A DNA stretch of 32,972 nucleotides from Myxococcales bacterium. Lineage in GTDB: Bacteria > Myxococcota_A > Polyangia > Polyangiales > Houyiibacteriaceae. The position numbers and the translations under genes are program-made. The stretch lies in NCBI GenBank assembly GCA_012744445.1, contig JAAYBZ010000004.1, positions 1 to 32,972 of the forward strand, written 5' to 3'. Below the pieces are notes generated by a model. That model was not told where the DNA came from. It saw nothing but the letters and a program-made list of their open reading frames with translations, and did no database searches. Of the stretch, positions 11,022-22,525 are shown piece after piece. Numbering within the stretch: the stretch's first letter is position 1; every line of letters starts with the position of its first letter.

Positions 11022-11891
11022 GTGAAAGACCTGATCGACAAGGCCGGCGTCCTCCAGGAGGCGCTGCCGTACATCCGCACCTTCCACGGCGAGACGTTCG
11101 TCATCAAGTATGGCGGGCACGCCATGATCGACGAGCGCCTCCGGGATTCGTTCGCGCGCGATGTGGTGTTGCTCAAGTACGTCGGCATCAACCCGGTCGT
11201 GGTCCACGGCGGCGGGCCTCAGATCGACGAGACGCTCAAGTCGCTCGGCGTCGTGAGCGAGCGCGTCGAGGGCCTGCGCGTCACCGACGACGAGACGATG
11301 CGGGTGGTCGAGATGGTCCTCGGCGGGACGCTCAACCGCGAGATCGTCTCGCTCATCACCAACCACGGCGGCCGCGCCGTGGGCCTCTCCGGCCGGGACG
11401 ACGCCTTCATCCGCGCCGAGCGCATCACGGCGATGAAGACCCGCTCGGGCAAGGATGTCGATCCGGGCCGCGTCGGGCGCGTCACGCAGGTGAACCCCGA
11501 CCTCATCCGGCGCCTCGTCGACGGCGGCTTCATCCCCGTCATCGCGCCGATCGCCGTCGACGCCGATGGCGCGCCGCTCAACGTCAACGCCGACACCGTC
11601 GCCGGCAAGGTCGCCGAGGCCATGGGCGCGCGCAAGCTCGTCCTCATGACCGACATCCCGGCGGTGCGCGGGCGGGAGGGCGAGGACCGCTCCTCGCTCT
11701 CGTCGGCCGAGGTCGACGAGCTCATCGCGGAGGGCGTGATCGACGGAGGGATGATCCCCAAGGTGCGCTGCGCGCAGGAGGCCCTGGCCGGCGGCGTGCG
11801 TAAGGCGCACATCATCGACGGCCGCGTCCAGCACGCGATGCTCCTCGAGATCTTCACCGACAAGGGCGTGGGCACCGAGCTCACGCGCTGA
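11022..11891 (+). CDS. argB: Acetylglutamate kinase
   Basis: 289 residues from GTG 11022. It phosphorylates N-acetylglutamate, the second step of arginine synthesis, in the cytoplasm. The amino-acid kinase fold is clear: [10 protein letters not shown] near the start, [18 protein letters not shown], the glycine-rich nucleotide loop, and the C-terminal [18 protein letters not shown] and [25 protein letters not shown]. The length is typical. The N-terminal helix before the kinase core is like that of arginine-sensitive hexameric kinases, so feedback inhibition is plausible but not proven. A TATACC hexamer lies 7 bases before the GTG, without a convincing -35 element. Its 3' end overlaps the antiparallel oxygenase gene by 11 bp. 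Confidence 0.96.
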   Translation: MKDLIDKAGVLQEALPYIRTFHGETFVIKYGGHAMIDERLRDSFARDVVLLKYVGINPVVVHGGGPQIDETLKSLGVVSERVEGLRVTDDETMRVVEMVLGGTLNREIVSLITNHGGRAVGLSGRDDAFIRAERITAMKTRSGKDVDPGRVGRVTQVNPDLIRRLVDGGFIPVIAPIAVDADGAPLNVNADTVAGKVAEAMGARKLVLMTDIPAVRGREGEDRSSLSSAEVDELIAEGVIDGGMIPKVRCAQEALAGGVRKAHIIDGRVQHAMLLEIFTDKGVGTELTR

Positions 11892-12540
11892 GCGCGGCGA
11901 AGCGGCGCACCTTGGAGAGGCGCGCCCGCGCTTCTTCCTCGGCGCTCGCCTCGGGCACGGCCGGGCGGAACATCACGCTGATCCGCCCGCCGGCCTCGGC
12001 GACCTTGGGCACGCCGTGGACGTGCGTCTTCTGGCAGGTGCCGCCCATCACGAGGAGGTCGCCGCCGCCGAGCGTGAAGGCGCGCGACGAGCCGCCGCGC
12101 ACCGGTTTGATGAGGAAGCGCCGGGGGTGGCCGAGGGAGAGCACGACCACGATGGTGTCGTCGACGAGGCTCCCCATCTTGTCGCCGTGCATCGCGACGC
12201 CGTCGCGGCCGTCGCGGTAGTGCGCGAGCGTGATGCTCGGCAGGGCCATGCCGTATCGGCGCTCGAGGGCGCGGGCGATCTCGCGGAGGAGGGCGGCGGA
12301 GCGGCCCTGGGTGGGCGCGCGCCCGAGCAGGCGGGGCACGTCGACGACGCGGTCGTACATGAGCCGTCGATGCGCCGTGAACCTGGCCTCCTCGAGCAGG
12401 AGGTCGAAGAGGGCCTCGTGGCCCTCGAGCCATCCGGGCGCGAGATCGAGCCACGCGCCGTCCTCGAGCGGGATGCGGCGCATCTCGAGGAAGGTGCCGT
12501 CGAACGCGATGGGAAGTCGACCGAAGAGCGAGGGCTGCAC
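11881..12540 (-). CDS. AlkB-type 2-oxoglutarate/Fe(II) dioxygenase
   Basis: 219 residues from GTG 12540 (protein begins [10 protein letters not shown]). The frame is open to a TTG at 12609, giving 242 residues, but those 69 bases are AT-richer and look intergenic. AlkB proteins remove alkyl groups from DNA or RNA bases by oxidation. Seen: the iron ligands His118 and Asp120 in MHGDKM, the distal His in THVHGVPK, and the 2-oxoglutarate arginines in RISVMFRPA. Also typical are [10 protein letters not shown] and [16 protein letters not shown]. The HGD and C-terminal motifs match the AlkB family found in actinobacteria and myxobacteria. It converges with argB (11-bp overlap) and is divergent from argD. 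Substrate is unknown; DNA repair is the best guess. Confidence 0.85.
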   Translation of the reverse strand: MQPSLFGRLPIAFDGTFLEMRRIPLEDGAWLDLAPGWLEGHEALFDLLLEEARFTAHRRLMYDRVVDVPRLLGRAPTQGRSAALLREIARALERRYGMALPSITLAHYRDGRDGVAMHGDKMGSLVDDTIVVVLSLGHPRRFLIKPVRGGSSRAFTLGGGDLLVMGGTCQKTHVHGVPKVAEAGGRISVMFRPAVPEASAEEEARARLSKVRRFAALSA

Positions 12541-12648
12541 GAGCAATCGATACTGAACGCGTGAGCAGATTGCAACTTCTGTAAATTCGTCGCCCAAGCG
12601 GTGATCCAAAAACTCCCGAGCTGGGGCCTCGCGTGCTAATTCGCGCCG

Positions 12649-13866
12649 ATGGAGAACACCTCAGCGTGGCTCGAGCGGGCACGTCGAGTGCAGCTCGGCA
12701 ACTACGCGCCTGCGCCCATCGTCCTCGAGAGGGGCGAGGGTTGCCGCGTCGTCGACGTGGACGGGCGCTCGTACCTCGATCTCTCGGGCGGCATCGCCGT
12801 CCTCTCCGTGGGACACGCGCACCCCGTCCTGGCCCAGGCCATCGCGGCGCAGGCGTCGGAGCTGATCCACGTCTCGAACCTCTTCTACAACGCGCGCGCC
12901 ATCGAATTCGCCGAGGCGCTCACGGCGCGCACGGGCTTCTCCCGCGCCTTCTTCTGCAACAGCGGGACGGAGGCCAACGAGGCGATGCTCAAGCTCGCGC
13001 GGCGCTACCACCACGAGCGCGGCGAGGCCGGGCGGGTGGAGATCGTCTCGACCGAGCGGAGCTTCCACGGCCGCACCTATGGCGCGCTCACCATCACCGG
13101 CCAGCCCAAGTACCACGAGGGCATGGGGCCGCTCCTCGGCGGCGTGCGCACCGTGCCCTACGGCGACCTCGACGCCATGCGCGCCGTCGTCGGGAAGAGC
13201 ACGGCGGCCGTGATCGTCGAGCCGCTCCAGGCCGAGGGCGGACTCGTCGTGCCGCCGCCCGGCTACCTCGCCGGGCTCCGCGAGCTCTGCGACCAATCCG
13301 GCGCGCTCCTCCTCTTCGACGAGGTGCAGACGGGCTACGGCCGCCTCGGCTCGTTCCTCGCGAGCGAGCTCTTCGGCGTGCGCCCCGACGCGTGCTCGCT
13401 CGCCAAGGGCATCGCCGGTGGCTTCCCGCTCGGCGCGATGCTCGTCTCCGAGAAGGCGAGCGCGGCCCTCCCGCCCGGGAGCCACGCGAGCACCTTCGGC
13501 GGCAACCCGCTCGCCTGCGCCGCCGCCCTCGCGGTGCTCCGGATCTTCGACGACGAGGGGCTCGTCGAGCGTTCGCGCACGCTCGGCGCCACGCTCGCGC
13601 AGAAGCTCGACGCCATCGTCGCCGAAGGCTCGCTCCCGGTGATCGAGCGTCGAGGGCTCGGGCTCCTCCAGGGGCTCCGCCTCCACGACTCGATCGATCC
13701 CGCCGCCACCTTCCGCCGCCTCATCGACGAAGGCCTCCTGGTCTCGCTCGCGGGCGGCGACGTGATCCGACTGAGCCCTCCGCTCGTCGTGAGCGAGTCC
13801 GAGCTCGACGAAGGGCTCCACATCCTCCGGCGCGTCCTCGCCGACGCCCCCAGGAAGAGCGCATGA
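12649..13866 (+). CDS. argD: Acetylornithine aminotransferase
   Basis: 405 residues from ATG 12649. This PLP enzyme of class III makes N-acetylornithine in arginine synthesis; many members also act on succinyldiaminopimelate for lysine. Seen: GGIAVLSVGHAHPVL, FCNSGTEANEAMLKLAR (phosphate-binding region), FHGRTYGAL, LLFDEVQTGYGRLG, and the PLP lysine Lys253 in LAKGIAGGFPLGAM. The length is typical. TAATTC lies 6 bases before the ATG, so a very short or absent leader is possible, although no -35 element is visible. The stop overlaps the argF ATG by four bases. Confidence 0.95.
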   Translation: MENTSAWLERARRVQLGNYAPAPIVLERGEGCRVVDVDGRSYLDLSGGIAVLSVGHAHPVLAQAIAAQASELIHVSNLFYNARAIEFAEALTARTGFSRAFFCNSGTEANEAMLKLARRYHHERGEAGRVEIVSTERSFHGRTYGALTITGQPKYHEGMGPLLGGVRTVPYGDLDAMRAVVGKSTAAVIVEPLQAEGGLVVPPPGYLAGLRELCDQSGALLLFDEVQTGYGRLGSFLASELFGVRPDACSLAKGIAGGFPLGAMLVSEKASAALPPGSHASTFGGNPLACAAALAVLRIFDDEGLVERSRTLGATLAQKLDAIVAEGSLPVIERRGLGLLQGLRLHDSIDPAATFRRLIDEGLLVSLAGGDVIRLSPPLVVSESELDEGLHILRRVLADAPRKSA

Positions 13867-14780
13867 CCGCCCATTTCCGTACCCTCAAGGACCTCACCCC
13901 GACGCAGCTCCTCCAGCTCCTCGACCGCGCGAGCGAGCTCAAGCGCCTGCGCGGCAAGCCCGAGCATCCGCGCCCCCTCGAGGGGAAGACGTGGGCCATC
14001 CTCCTCGAGAAGGCCTCCACGCGGACGCGCATCAGCTTCGAGGTCGGCGTCCACGAGCTCGGCGGGCTCCCCCTCACGCTCGTCGCGCGCGACACGCAGC
14101 TCGGTCGCGGGGAGCCCATCGAAGACACCGCGAAGATGCTCAGCCGCTACTGCCACGGCGTGGCGTTCCGCACCTTCGAGCACTCGCGCGTCGAGGCCCT
14201 CGCCGAGAACGCCACGATCCCCGTGATCAACGCGCTCTCCGACGACTACCACCCCTGCCAGCTCCTCGCCGACCTCCTCACGATCCGCGAGGAGACGCAG
14301 GGCCGCCTCTACGAGGTGCGCGTGGCCTGGATCGGCGACGGCAACAACATGGCCCACAGCTGGATGCTCGCGGCCGGGCTCCTCGGCCTGCACCTCAAGC
14401 TGGCCTGCCCCGAGGGCTTCGAGCCCAAGCCCGAGATCCTCGCCGCGGCGCGTGCCATGGGCCGCGGCTCGATCGAGATCGTGCGGCGTCCCGAGGAGGC
14501 CGTGCGCGGCGCCGAGGTCGTCACCACCGACGTCTGGGCCTCGATGGGCCAGGAGGACGAGGCGGCGCGGCGGCGCGAGGCCTTCGCGGGCTATTGCGTC
14601 GACGCGAAGCTCATGAAGCTCGCCGATCCCTCGGCGATCTTCCTCCACTGCCTCCCGGCGCACCGGGGGGAGGAGGTCTCGGCCGAGGTGATCGACGGTC
14701 CCCAGAGCCGCGTCTGGGACGAGGCCGAGAACCGGCTCCACGTCCAGAAGGCGCTCATGGAGATGCTGATCCGCGGCTGA
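13863..14780 (+). CDS. argF: Ornithine carbamoyltransferase
   Basis: 305 residues from ATG 13863, overlapping the argD stop (ATGA). It joins carbamoyl phosphate and ornithine to give citrulline. The carbamoyl-phosphate motif STRTR is at residues 52-56 and HPCQLLADLLTI follows; the ornithine side shows DVWASMGQE and FLHCLPAHRGEE. These place it with ornithine transferases rather than aspartate or acetylornithine transferases. The frame extends upstream through argD in another reading frame, which is not coding. The operon run argB-argD-argF stops here; the chaperone block follows before argG. Confidence 0.95.
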   Translation: MTAHFRTLKDLTPTQLLQLLDRASELKRLRGKPEHPRPLEGKTWAILLEKASTRTRISFEVGVHELGGLPLTLVARDTQLGRGEPIEDTAKMLSRYCHGVAFRTFEHSRVEALAENATIPVINALSDDYHPCQLLADLLTIREETQGRLYEVRVAWIGDGNNMAHSWMLAAGLLGLHLKLACPEGFEPKPEILAAARAMGRGSIEIVRRPEEAVRGAEVVTTDVWASMGQEDEAARRREAFAGYCVDAKLMKLADPSAIFLHCLPAHRGEEVSAEVIDGPQSRVWDEAENRLHVQKALMEMLIRG

Positions 14781-14783
14781 TCC

Positions 14784-14812
14784 TTCGCATCGGCGGGCGC
14801 GTTTGGTAGTCT
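14784..14812 (+). promoter_or_regulatory. Possible promoter of the J-domain/Hsp70 block
   Basis: TTCGCA (14784-14789; four of six matches to TTGACA), 17-bp spacer, TAGTCT (14807-14812; T-A and final T match). Transcription would start about 16 bases before the TTG at 14835, with GGGGA in between. Weak consensus; read as a candidate only. Confidence 0.33.
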
Positions 14813-14834
14813 CGCGCACCTCGGGGATTCACAT

Positions 14835-16334
14835 TTGTCGCTCCGCCTGGAACCCAGCACCGTACTCGCACGCGCCGAGAACGCCGATTTCTCGCAGGAA
14901 GAGCTCTCCACCGCCGGGGGGCTCGTCGTCTCCTTCGTCGACGGTGTGAGCAACCTCGGCCTCGTCGCGACGCGCACCAAGCTCTCCGTCGAGCGCGTGC
15001 TCGCCGAGGCCGAGCGCCTGGTCGAGCGCAGCCTGCTCGTCGTGGTCTCGAGGCCGGGGGCCTCGGGGGCTCATTACGACCTCTCCGAGCTCGAAGAAGA
15101 CGTCGACCTCGATCGCGTCCGCCGGCGCCTCGTGCTCGAGACGTATCACTCGCTCGATCGGATGAGCTACTACGAGCTCCTCGAGGTCCATCCCGACGCC
15201 GATCGGACGACCATCAAGAAGGCGTACTTCCGCCTCTCGAAGATCTTCCACCCGGACACCCTCTACGGGAAGAACCTCGGCTCGTACCGGCCCAAGATGG
15301 AGGCCGTCTTCCAGCGGATGACGCGGGCCTACGACGTGCTCGGCAAGGCCAAGTCGCGCGCCGAGTACGACGCGAAGCTCGGCGAGGAATATCTCTCGCG
15401 GCTCCGGACCCGCATGGTCTCGATGCTCGCGACCGAGCCGCCGCCCTCGGGGCGCGAGCCGGTCACGGTCCCGAGCGCCACCCCGGCTCCCAGGGCGGAG
15501 GCCACGCCGGCTCCTCGCGCGCAATCCCCAAGCGGCACCCCCAGGGGTGAGGCAAGTCCCACGTCCGTCCCGCCGAGGAGCGGCGCGCCGTCGAGCGCCC
15601 GGCCCACCCCCCTCGACGACGCCGAGCGGCGCCGTCGCCTCGCGGCCGCGCGCCTCGCCGGTGTCTTCGGCGGCGCGCGGAGCACGGGATCGCGGCCGGC
15701 CGCCACGCCCGCCCCCGCGCCGAGCGAGCGGAGGACGCCCATCGATCCGAGCCAGCGTCGTGCCGTCGCCGAGGAGCTCGCCCAATCGGTGCGTCGCTCG
15801 ACGGCCGTCACGGGGAGCAATCCCCGCCTCGCGGCCATGCTCTCCGCCGCGCACGCCGCCGAGTCGGCGGGGCGCTACGAAGAAGCGCTCTCCCACCTCG
15901 CGGCCGCGCAGGCGGAGGCCCCCGAGCGCACCGACATCGGCGAGCGCATCGAGCGGGTGCGCCGCGCCATGGCCGCCGCGCACGTCCAAGAACACCGGAG
16001 GCGCGCGGAGACCTTGAGGGCGGCAGGGCGACTCCGCGAGGCCGCGTTCGCCTATCGCGACGTCGCCCTCGGCGCGCCCGACGACGCCGCTGCGCACATC
16101 GCCGCGGCCGAATGCCTCCGTTCCATGGAAGAGCCCGATCTCCGCCTCGCGCGCGACTACGCGCGACGCGCCATCGAGCTCCAGCCCACGCGCGTGGAGA
16201 CGCACCTCCTGCTCGCGCAGATCTACCTCGACGCCGGGATGACCCACAACGCGATCCGCGCGTTCGAGTCGGCGGAGAGCGTCGATCCCGCCTCGCCGGC
16301 CGTCGCGGCGTTCCGCGACAAGCTCGGGGCCTGA
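14835..16334 (+). CDS. J-domain protein with N-terminal winged-helix-like segment and C-terminal TPR region
   Basis: 499 residues from TTG 14835, with GGGGA about nine bases upstream. Residues 19-70 form a small predicted alpha/beta domain (GGLVVSFVDGVSNL...). The J domain spans about 112-180 (SYYELLEVHPDADRTTIKKAY) with the Hsp70-stimulating HPD motif at 139-141. Residues about 200-310 are Pro/Ala-rich and probably disordered. The C-terminal 180 residues contain TPR-like helices (SAGRYEEALSHLAAA, LARDYARRAIELQPTRVETHLLLAQIYLDAGM). There is no G/F region or zinc domain, so this is a class-C J protein that should target its neighbour Hsp70 to a special client. It sits between argF and the Hsp70 gene. 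Confidence 0.85.
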   Translation: MSLRLEPSTVLARAENADFSQEELSTAGGLVVSFVDGVSNLGLVATRTKLSVERVLAEAERLVERSLLVVVSRPGASGAHYDLSELEEDVDLDRVRRRLVLETYHSLDRMSYYELLEVHPDADRTTIKKAYFRLSKIFHPDTLYGKNLGSYRPKMEAVFQRMTRAYDVLGKAKSRAEYDAKLGEEYLSRLRTRMVSMLATEPPPSGREPVTVPSATPAPRAEATPAPRAQSPSGTPRGEASPTSVPPRSGAPSSARPTPLDDAERRRRLAAARLAGVFGGARSTGSRPAATPAPAPSERRTPIDPSQRRAVAEELAQSVRRSTAVTGSNPRLAAMLSAAHAAESAGRYEEALSHLAAAQAEAPERTDIGERIERVRRAMAAAHVQEHRRRAETLRAAGRLREAAFAYRDVALGAPDDAAAHIAAAECLRSMEEPDLRLARDYARRAIELQPTRVETHLLLAQIYLDAGMTHNAIRAFESAESVDPASPAVAAFRDKLGA

Positions 16335-16355
16335 GGTCCGGCGCGTCGTTCTCCT

Positions 16356-16381
16356 TTACCGGGGTGACCCAACGGCGGTAA
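16356..16381. repeat. Inverted repeat TTACCG-N14-CGGTAA before the Hsp70 gene
   Basis: Perfect 6-bp arms at 16356-16361 and 16376-16381 flank a smaller palindrome GGGTGACCC (16362-16370). It lies 61 bp before the Hsp70 ATG and 21 bp after the J-protein stop. It could be an operator or an RNA hairpin; it is not the CIRCE heat-shock element. Confidence 0.38.
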
Positions 16382-16442
16382 GGTCGGCCCGGGTCGGGTC
16401 GACGCCTCCTTCGAGCGCGGCACCTCCCTCGCGAGACAGTCC

Positions 16443-18272
<1,830 letters not shown>

Positions 18273-18292
18273 GGCGAGAAACGGGAGAGCCC

Positions 18293-19081
18293 ATGGCCGA
18301 CAGGATTCGCTCCACCACGCCGCCGCCGCGGCCCCGTGCGAAGACCCTCGACGGGCTCCCGCGACCGTCGCGTCCTCCGATCGCCGAAGGCTCGCGCCGG
18401 CTCACGCTCACGCTCAGCGGCCCGCCGCTCGCGCTCGACGAGCCCGGCGCCGAGTCTCCCTCCACGCGCTCGTACCGCGATCTCGACGTCCCCACCAAGC
18501 GCGAGTTCGCCGATGTCGAGGCGCACGACGCGTGGGCGAACGAACGTCGTGCGCGGAGCACCACGCCCCCGCGGGCTCCTTCCGGCGGGTGGCGCGCGGC
18601 GCCGGCTCCGAGCGTTCGCAAGCCGCGCGCGACGCCCTCGGGCTCGCTTCCCGTCCCCGACGAGGCCGACGCCTACCGGCTCATCGAGCGCGCCCGGCCG
18701 GCGCAGTCCCTCGACCTCGCGGCGGAGGTCGAAGAGCGATATGCCCTCGGCGATTTCTCGGGCGCCCTCCGGGCGGCGGAGCTCTGGCTCGGCGCCGACC
18801 CCGACTCCGTCGTGGCCAAGAACTACGCCGAGAGCTGCCGCGAGCACCTCGAGCAGTTCTATCGATCGCGCCTCGGCTCCTTCGATCGCGTGGTGCACGT
18901 CGCCGTCGCGCCCAGTGAGATCCGCTGGCTCGGGCTCGATCATCGGGCGGGCTTCTTCCTCAGCCGCATCGACGGCATGACCACGATCGACGAATTGCTC
19001 GATCTCTCGGGGATGCCGCGCCTCGAGTCGCTCAAGACCCTGGTCGAGCTCCTCGAGATGGGCGCCGTCCGCCTCCAATAG
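18293..19081 (+). CDS. Unknown protein of the Hsp70 block; disordered N-terminus, TPR-like middle, small C-terminal domain
   Basis: 262 residues from ATG 18293, 20 bp after the Hsp70 stop, with GGGAGAG just upstream. Residues 1-125 are Pro, Arg and Ser rich and look disordered. Residues about 135-190 form a TPR-like helical pair (ALGDFSGALRAAELWLGADPDSVVAKNYAESCREHLEQFY). The last 50 residues (AGFFLSRIDGMTTIDELLDL..., ending MGAVRLQ) look like a small winged-helix-type domain. That segment aligns without gaps with residues 29-70 of the J-domain protein: 7 of 42 identical and most others conservative. No catalytic motif, signal peptide or membrane segment is seen. By position it may be a client or adaptor of the Hsp70, which is inference. 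Confidence 0.75.
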   Translation: MADRIRSTTPPPRPRAKTLDGLPRPSRPPIAEGSRRLTLTLSGPPLALDEPGAESPSTRSYRDLDVPTKREFADVEAHDAWANERRARSTTPPRAPSGGWRAAPAPSVRKPRATPSGSLPVPDEADAYRLIERARPAQSLDLAAEVEERYALGDFSGALRAAELWLGADPDSVVAKNYAESCREHLEQFYRSRLGSFDRVVHVAVAPSEIRWLGLDHRAGFFLSRIDGMTTIDELLDLSGMPRLESLKTLVELLEMGAVRLQ

Positions 19082-19127
19082 CGTCCCCCTGCGCGGAGGC
19101 GTTCGGGACGCGTTGCATCCTCGCGCG

Positions 19128-19147
19128 GGCCCCATCATCTTTGGGCC
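19128..19147 (+). repeat. Hairpin just before the argG start
   Basis: GGCCCCA (19128-19134) can pair, with one mismatch, with TTGGGCC (19141-19147), ending three bases before the argG ATG. It covers the place where a ribosome site would be, and no clear ribosome site is visible. A role in translation control is possible but unproven. Confidence 0.3.
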
Positions 19148-19150
19148 GCC

Positions 19151-20356
<1,206 letters not shown>

Positions 20357-20357
20357 G

Positions 20358-20388
20358 GCGATCCCTCGTCAGGGCTTGCGATCCCTCG
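20358..20388. repeat. Two 11-bp direct repeats 20 bp apart
   Basis: GCGATCCCTCG occurs at 20358-20368 and again at 20378-20388, directly after the argG stop and before the CBS-domain gene. The first copy also overlaps a hairpin-forming pair, GACGAG (20345-20350) with CTCGTC (20365-20370). Function unknown. Confidence 0.35.
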
Positions 20389-20404
20389 GCTTCGGGCGGT
20401 AGCG

Positions 20405-21766
20405 TTGGAGACGACGCCACCTCCCGTGGCCTTTACGAGTGACGAAACCTTGGACGGACCAAGTATAGAGTTTCTCGCGGGCGGCCTCGTGGCCGCCCTC
20501 TTCGGCACTCTGGCCGTGGCGGCGACGAGCGGGCTCAACGCCCTCGGTGAGCTCAGGCTCCGCGCGCTCTCCGAGACCGAAGGGAAGAGCGCCCTCGACG
20601 CGCGGCGAATCCTCGAGCGCCTCCCCGCGCTCCGCACGCGGCTCCTCGTGCTCCGCGTGCTGAGCCTCGTGGCGGTCGCCGTGATCGCCACGGCGTGGGC
20701 GTTCTCGCGCCTCGATCTCCTGCCGTCGATCGCCTTCCTCGGCCTCGCCACGCTCGTCTACGGGGTGAGCTCCGAGCTCGCGAGCAGCCTCGCGCGCCGG
20801 CGTCCCCAGACGGCGATCGGCCTCCTCAAGCTCGTGCGACCGTTCGAGCTCTTGGTGGCGCCCTTGGCGTTCCCCATCCACCTCATCTCGATCGCGCTCG
20901 ATCGGCTCCTTCCCCTCGAGAACTCGCCCACCGAAGAGCGCCTCGCGGAGCTCGAGGTCGAGCAGATCCTCGAGAAGGGCGAGGAGAGCGGCACCATCGA
21001 GGTCGAGCACGCGCGCCTGCTCTGGAACGTGCTCGAGTTCAAGAACACGGTCGCGCGCGAGATCATGGTCCCGCGCACGCAGGTGGTCGCGTTCTCCGTC
21101 GACGAGGACGTGAACGAGGTCGCGCGGCGCGTGATCGAGACCGGGCACAGCCGCTATCCCGTCTACCGCGACAAGATCGATCACGTGGTGGGCGTGCTCT
21201 ACGCGAAGGACCTCTTCGCGGCGCTCCAGCGCGACGAGGAGCCCGAGATCGGGCCGCTGATGCGCAAGCCCGTGTTCTTCACGCCCGAGGACAAGAAGAT
21301 CGGCGCGCTCCTCACGGAGATGCAGCAGCGGCGCGTGCACCTCGCCATCGTCGTCGACGAGTTCGGCGGCGTGGAGGGCATCGTCACGCTCGAGGACATC
21401 GTCGAGGAGATCGTCGGCGACATCGTCGACGAGCACGACGTCGAGGAGCCGATGCTCGAGCCGCGCGGCCCCGGGCACTACGTCGTCAACGCGGCGATGA
21501 ACATCTACGACCTCGAGGAGGCGCTCGGCGAGTCGCTCTGCGAGGAGGACGACGGCGAGTTCGACTCGGTCGGCGGGCTCATCATCGAGCTCGCGGGGTG
21601 CGTGCCCAAGGTCGGCGAGACGGTGCGCGCGGGGGCCTACGAGCTCAGGGTGCTCGAGGCCGACGAGCGCAGCGTGCGCATGGCGGAGATCACGCGGGTC
21701 GACACGGTCGACGACGGTCCGAGCGACGACGAGGTCTCGCGTCGCGAGCTCCACGGCGGCGCCTGA
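20405..21766 (+). CDS. CNNM/CorC-type membrane protein with paired CBS domains (hemolysin-like)
   Basis: 453 residues from TTG 20405, with GGGCGG upstream; GTG 20426 and TTG 20450 are possible later starts. Residues about 20-170 have four hydrophobic segments, like the DUF21 transmembrane domain, though more divergent than usual. Then come VEQILEKGEESGTIEVEHARLLWNVLEF and the marker IMVPRTQVVAF, two CBS domains (about 220-340; VVDEFGGVEGIVTLEDIVEEIVGDI) and a CorC/HlyC transporter-associated domain (about 355-440; DDGEFDSVGGLIIELAG). Family members are linked to magnesium or cobalt efflux and metal balance; the old name hemolysin is misleading. Transport activity is not proven here. It converges with the metallophosphoesterase gene, six bp apart. 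Confidence 0.88.
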   Translation: METTPPPVAFTSDETLDGPSIEFLAGGLVAALFGTLAVAATSGLNALGELRLRALSETEGKSALDARRILERLPALRTRLLVLRVLSLVAVAVIATAWAFSRLDLLPSIAFLGLATLVYGVSSELASSLARRRPQTAIGLLKLVRPFELLVAPLAFPIHLISIALDRLLPLENSPTEERLAELEVEQILEKGEESGTIEVEHARLLWNVLEFKNTVAREIMVPRTQVVAFSVDEDVNEVARRVIETGHSRYPVYRDKIDHVVGVLYAKDLFAALQRDEEPEIGPLMRKPVFFTPEDKKIGALLTEMQQRRVHLAIVVDEFGGVEGIVTLEDIVEEIVGDIVDEHDVEEPMLEPRGPGHYVVNAAMNIYDLEEALGESLCEEDDGEFDSVGGLIIELAGCVPKVGETVRAGAYELRVLEADERSVRMAEITRVDTVDDGPSDDEVSRRELHGGA

Positions 21767-21772
21767 GCCGGG

Positions 21773-22438
21773 TCAGTAGTCGACGTAGTTCTGGAGGATC
21801 TCCGTCCCGTCCATCCGCGGCGTGAGCACGGTGAAGTGCGCGACGCGCCCCTCGGGTGCGGCGCCGACGGAGCCGACGTTCACCACGGAGACCTCGCCGA
21901 GCTGCACCTGGAAGGGCACGTGCGTGCTCCCGCAGACGATGATGTCGGCGACCTCGTCGGCGATGAGCTCGCGGATCTCGTCGTCGTCGAGGTCGTGGCT
22001 GATCTCCTGGTGCGGATCCCCGGGCGCGCCGTGCACCATCACGATCTCGCGGCCGTCGATCATCGGGATGCGGAAGCTCCACGGTAGCCTCCGGATTCGC
22101 TCGAGGAAGAGGTCGCCGAGCGCGCGGCGCGTCTCGAGGAACTCTTCGGCCTTGCGCTGATCTTCGGGCGTCTGCGGGTCGAACGTAGAGGGATCGAGCG
22201 TGACGAGGGCGTGATCCGTCAGCCCGCGCGTGCAGATGGCGGAGACGGCTTGGAGGCGCTTGAACACCTCGACGGGCGCGGCGCCGCCGTAGACGAGGTC
22301 GCCCGCCACGTAGATCTGCCCCACGTCGTAGCGCGGGAGCTCGGCGAGGACGGCCTCCAGGGCCTCGAGGTTCCCGTGGATGTCCGAGAGGAAGGCCATG
22401 GGGCGAGAGGCGGGCGGCGTGGGTTTGAATTCCGGCAC
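21773..22438 (-). CDS. Metallophosphoesterase-fold protein with altered metal-binding motifs
   Basis: 221 residues from GTG 22438; ATG 22399 would give 208 residues starting just before the core. It resembles YfcE/ApaH-like phosphoesterases: MAFLSDIHGNLEALEAVL (Asp and His ligands), YVAGDLVYGG (bridging Asp), VMVHGAPGDP (His). Two motifs depart from the family: the usual GNHD is RGLTDHA, and the usual GHTH is GSTHVP, so an Asn and a His metal ligand are missing. It may bind metals poorly, use a single metal, or have a changed role. There is no signal peptide, so it is likely cytoplasmic. It is divergent from the unknown gene at 22526. Confidence 0.82.
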   Translation of the reverse strand: MPEFKPTPPASRPMAFLSDIHGNLEALEAVLAELPRYDVGQIYVAGDLVYGGAAPVEVFKRLQAVSAICTRGLTDHALVTLDPSTFDPQTPEDQRKAEEFLETRRALGDLFLERIRRLPWSFRIPMIDGREIVMVHGAPGDPHQEISHDLDDDEIRELIADEVADIIVCGSTHVPFQVQLGEVSVVNVGSVGAAPEGRVAHFTVLTPRMDGTEILQNYVDY

Positions 22439-22486
22439 GCGGAACTCTTAGCGTTCCGCAGCCTCCGTGGCGAGCAGGACGCGAAC

Positions 22487-22516
22487 TTGAGGAAACGGAG
22501 CGCGCCTCGATACGAT
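22487..22516 (+). promoter_or_regulatory. Possible promoter giving a near-leaderless mRNA for the 22526 gene
   Basis: TTGAGG (22487-22492; four matches to TTGACA), 18-bp spacer, TACGAT (22511-22516; four matches to TATAAT). The ATG begins 9 bases after the -10 hexamer, so transcription would start only one to three bases before it. No ribosome site is visible, which fits. Confidence 0.42.
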
Positions 22517-22525
22517 CCGCGCCGG

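Noticed and set aside
10967..11022. ArgR-type ARG boxes before argB, argD or argG
   Set aside because: No AT-rich TGAAT/ATTCA palindromes were seen in the gaps before argB, argD or argG.
16335..16442. CIRCE (HrcA) heat-shock operator before the Hsp70 gene
   Set aside because: The TTAGCACTC-N9-GAGTGCTAA consensus is not present; only the unrelated TTACCG palindrome is found.
22211..22525. N-terminal extension of the 153-residue protein
   Set aside because: It is antisense to the conserved phosphoesterase core, and the ATG at 22526 has a fitting promoter.
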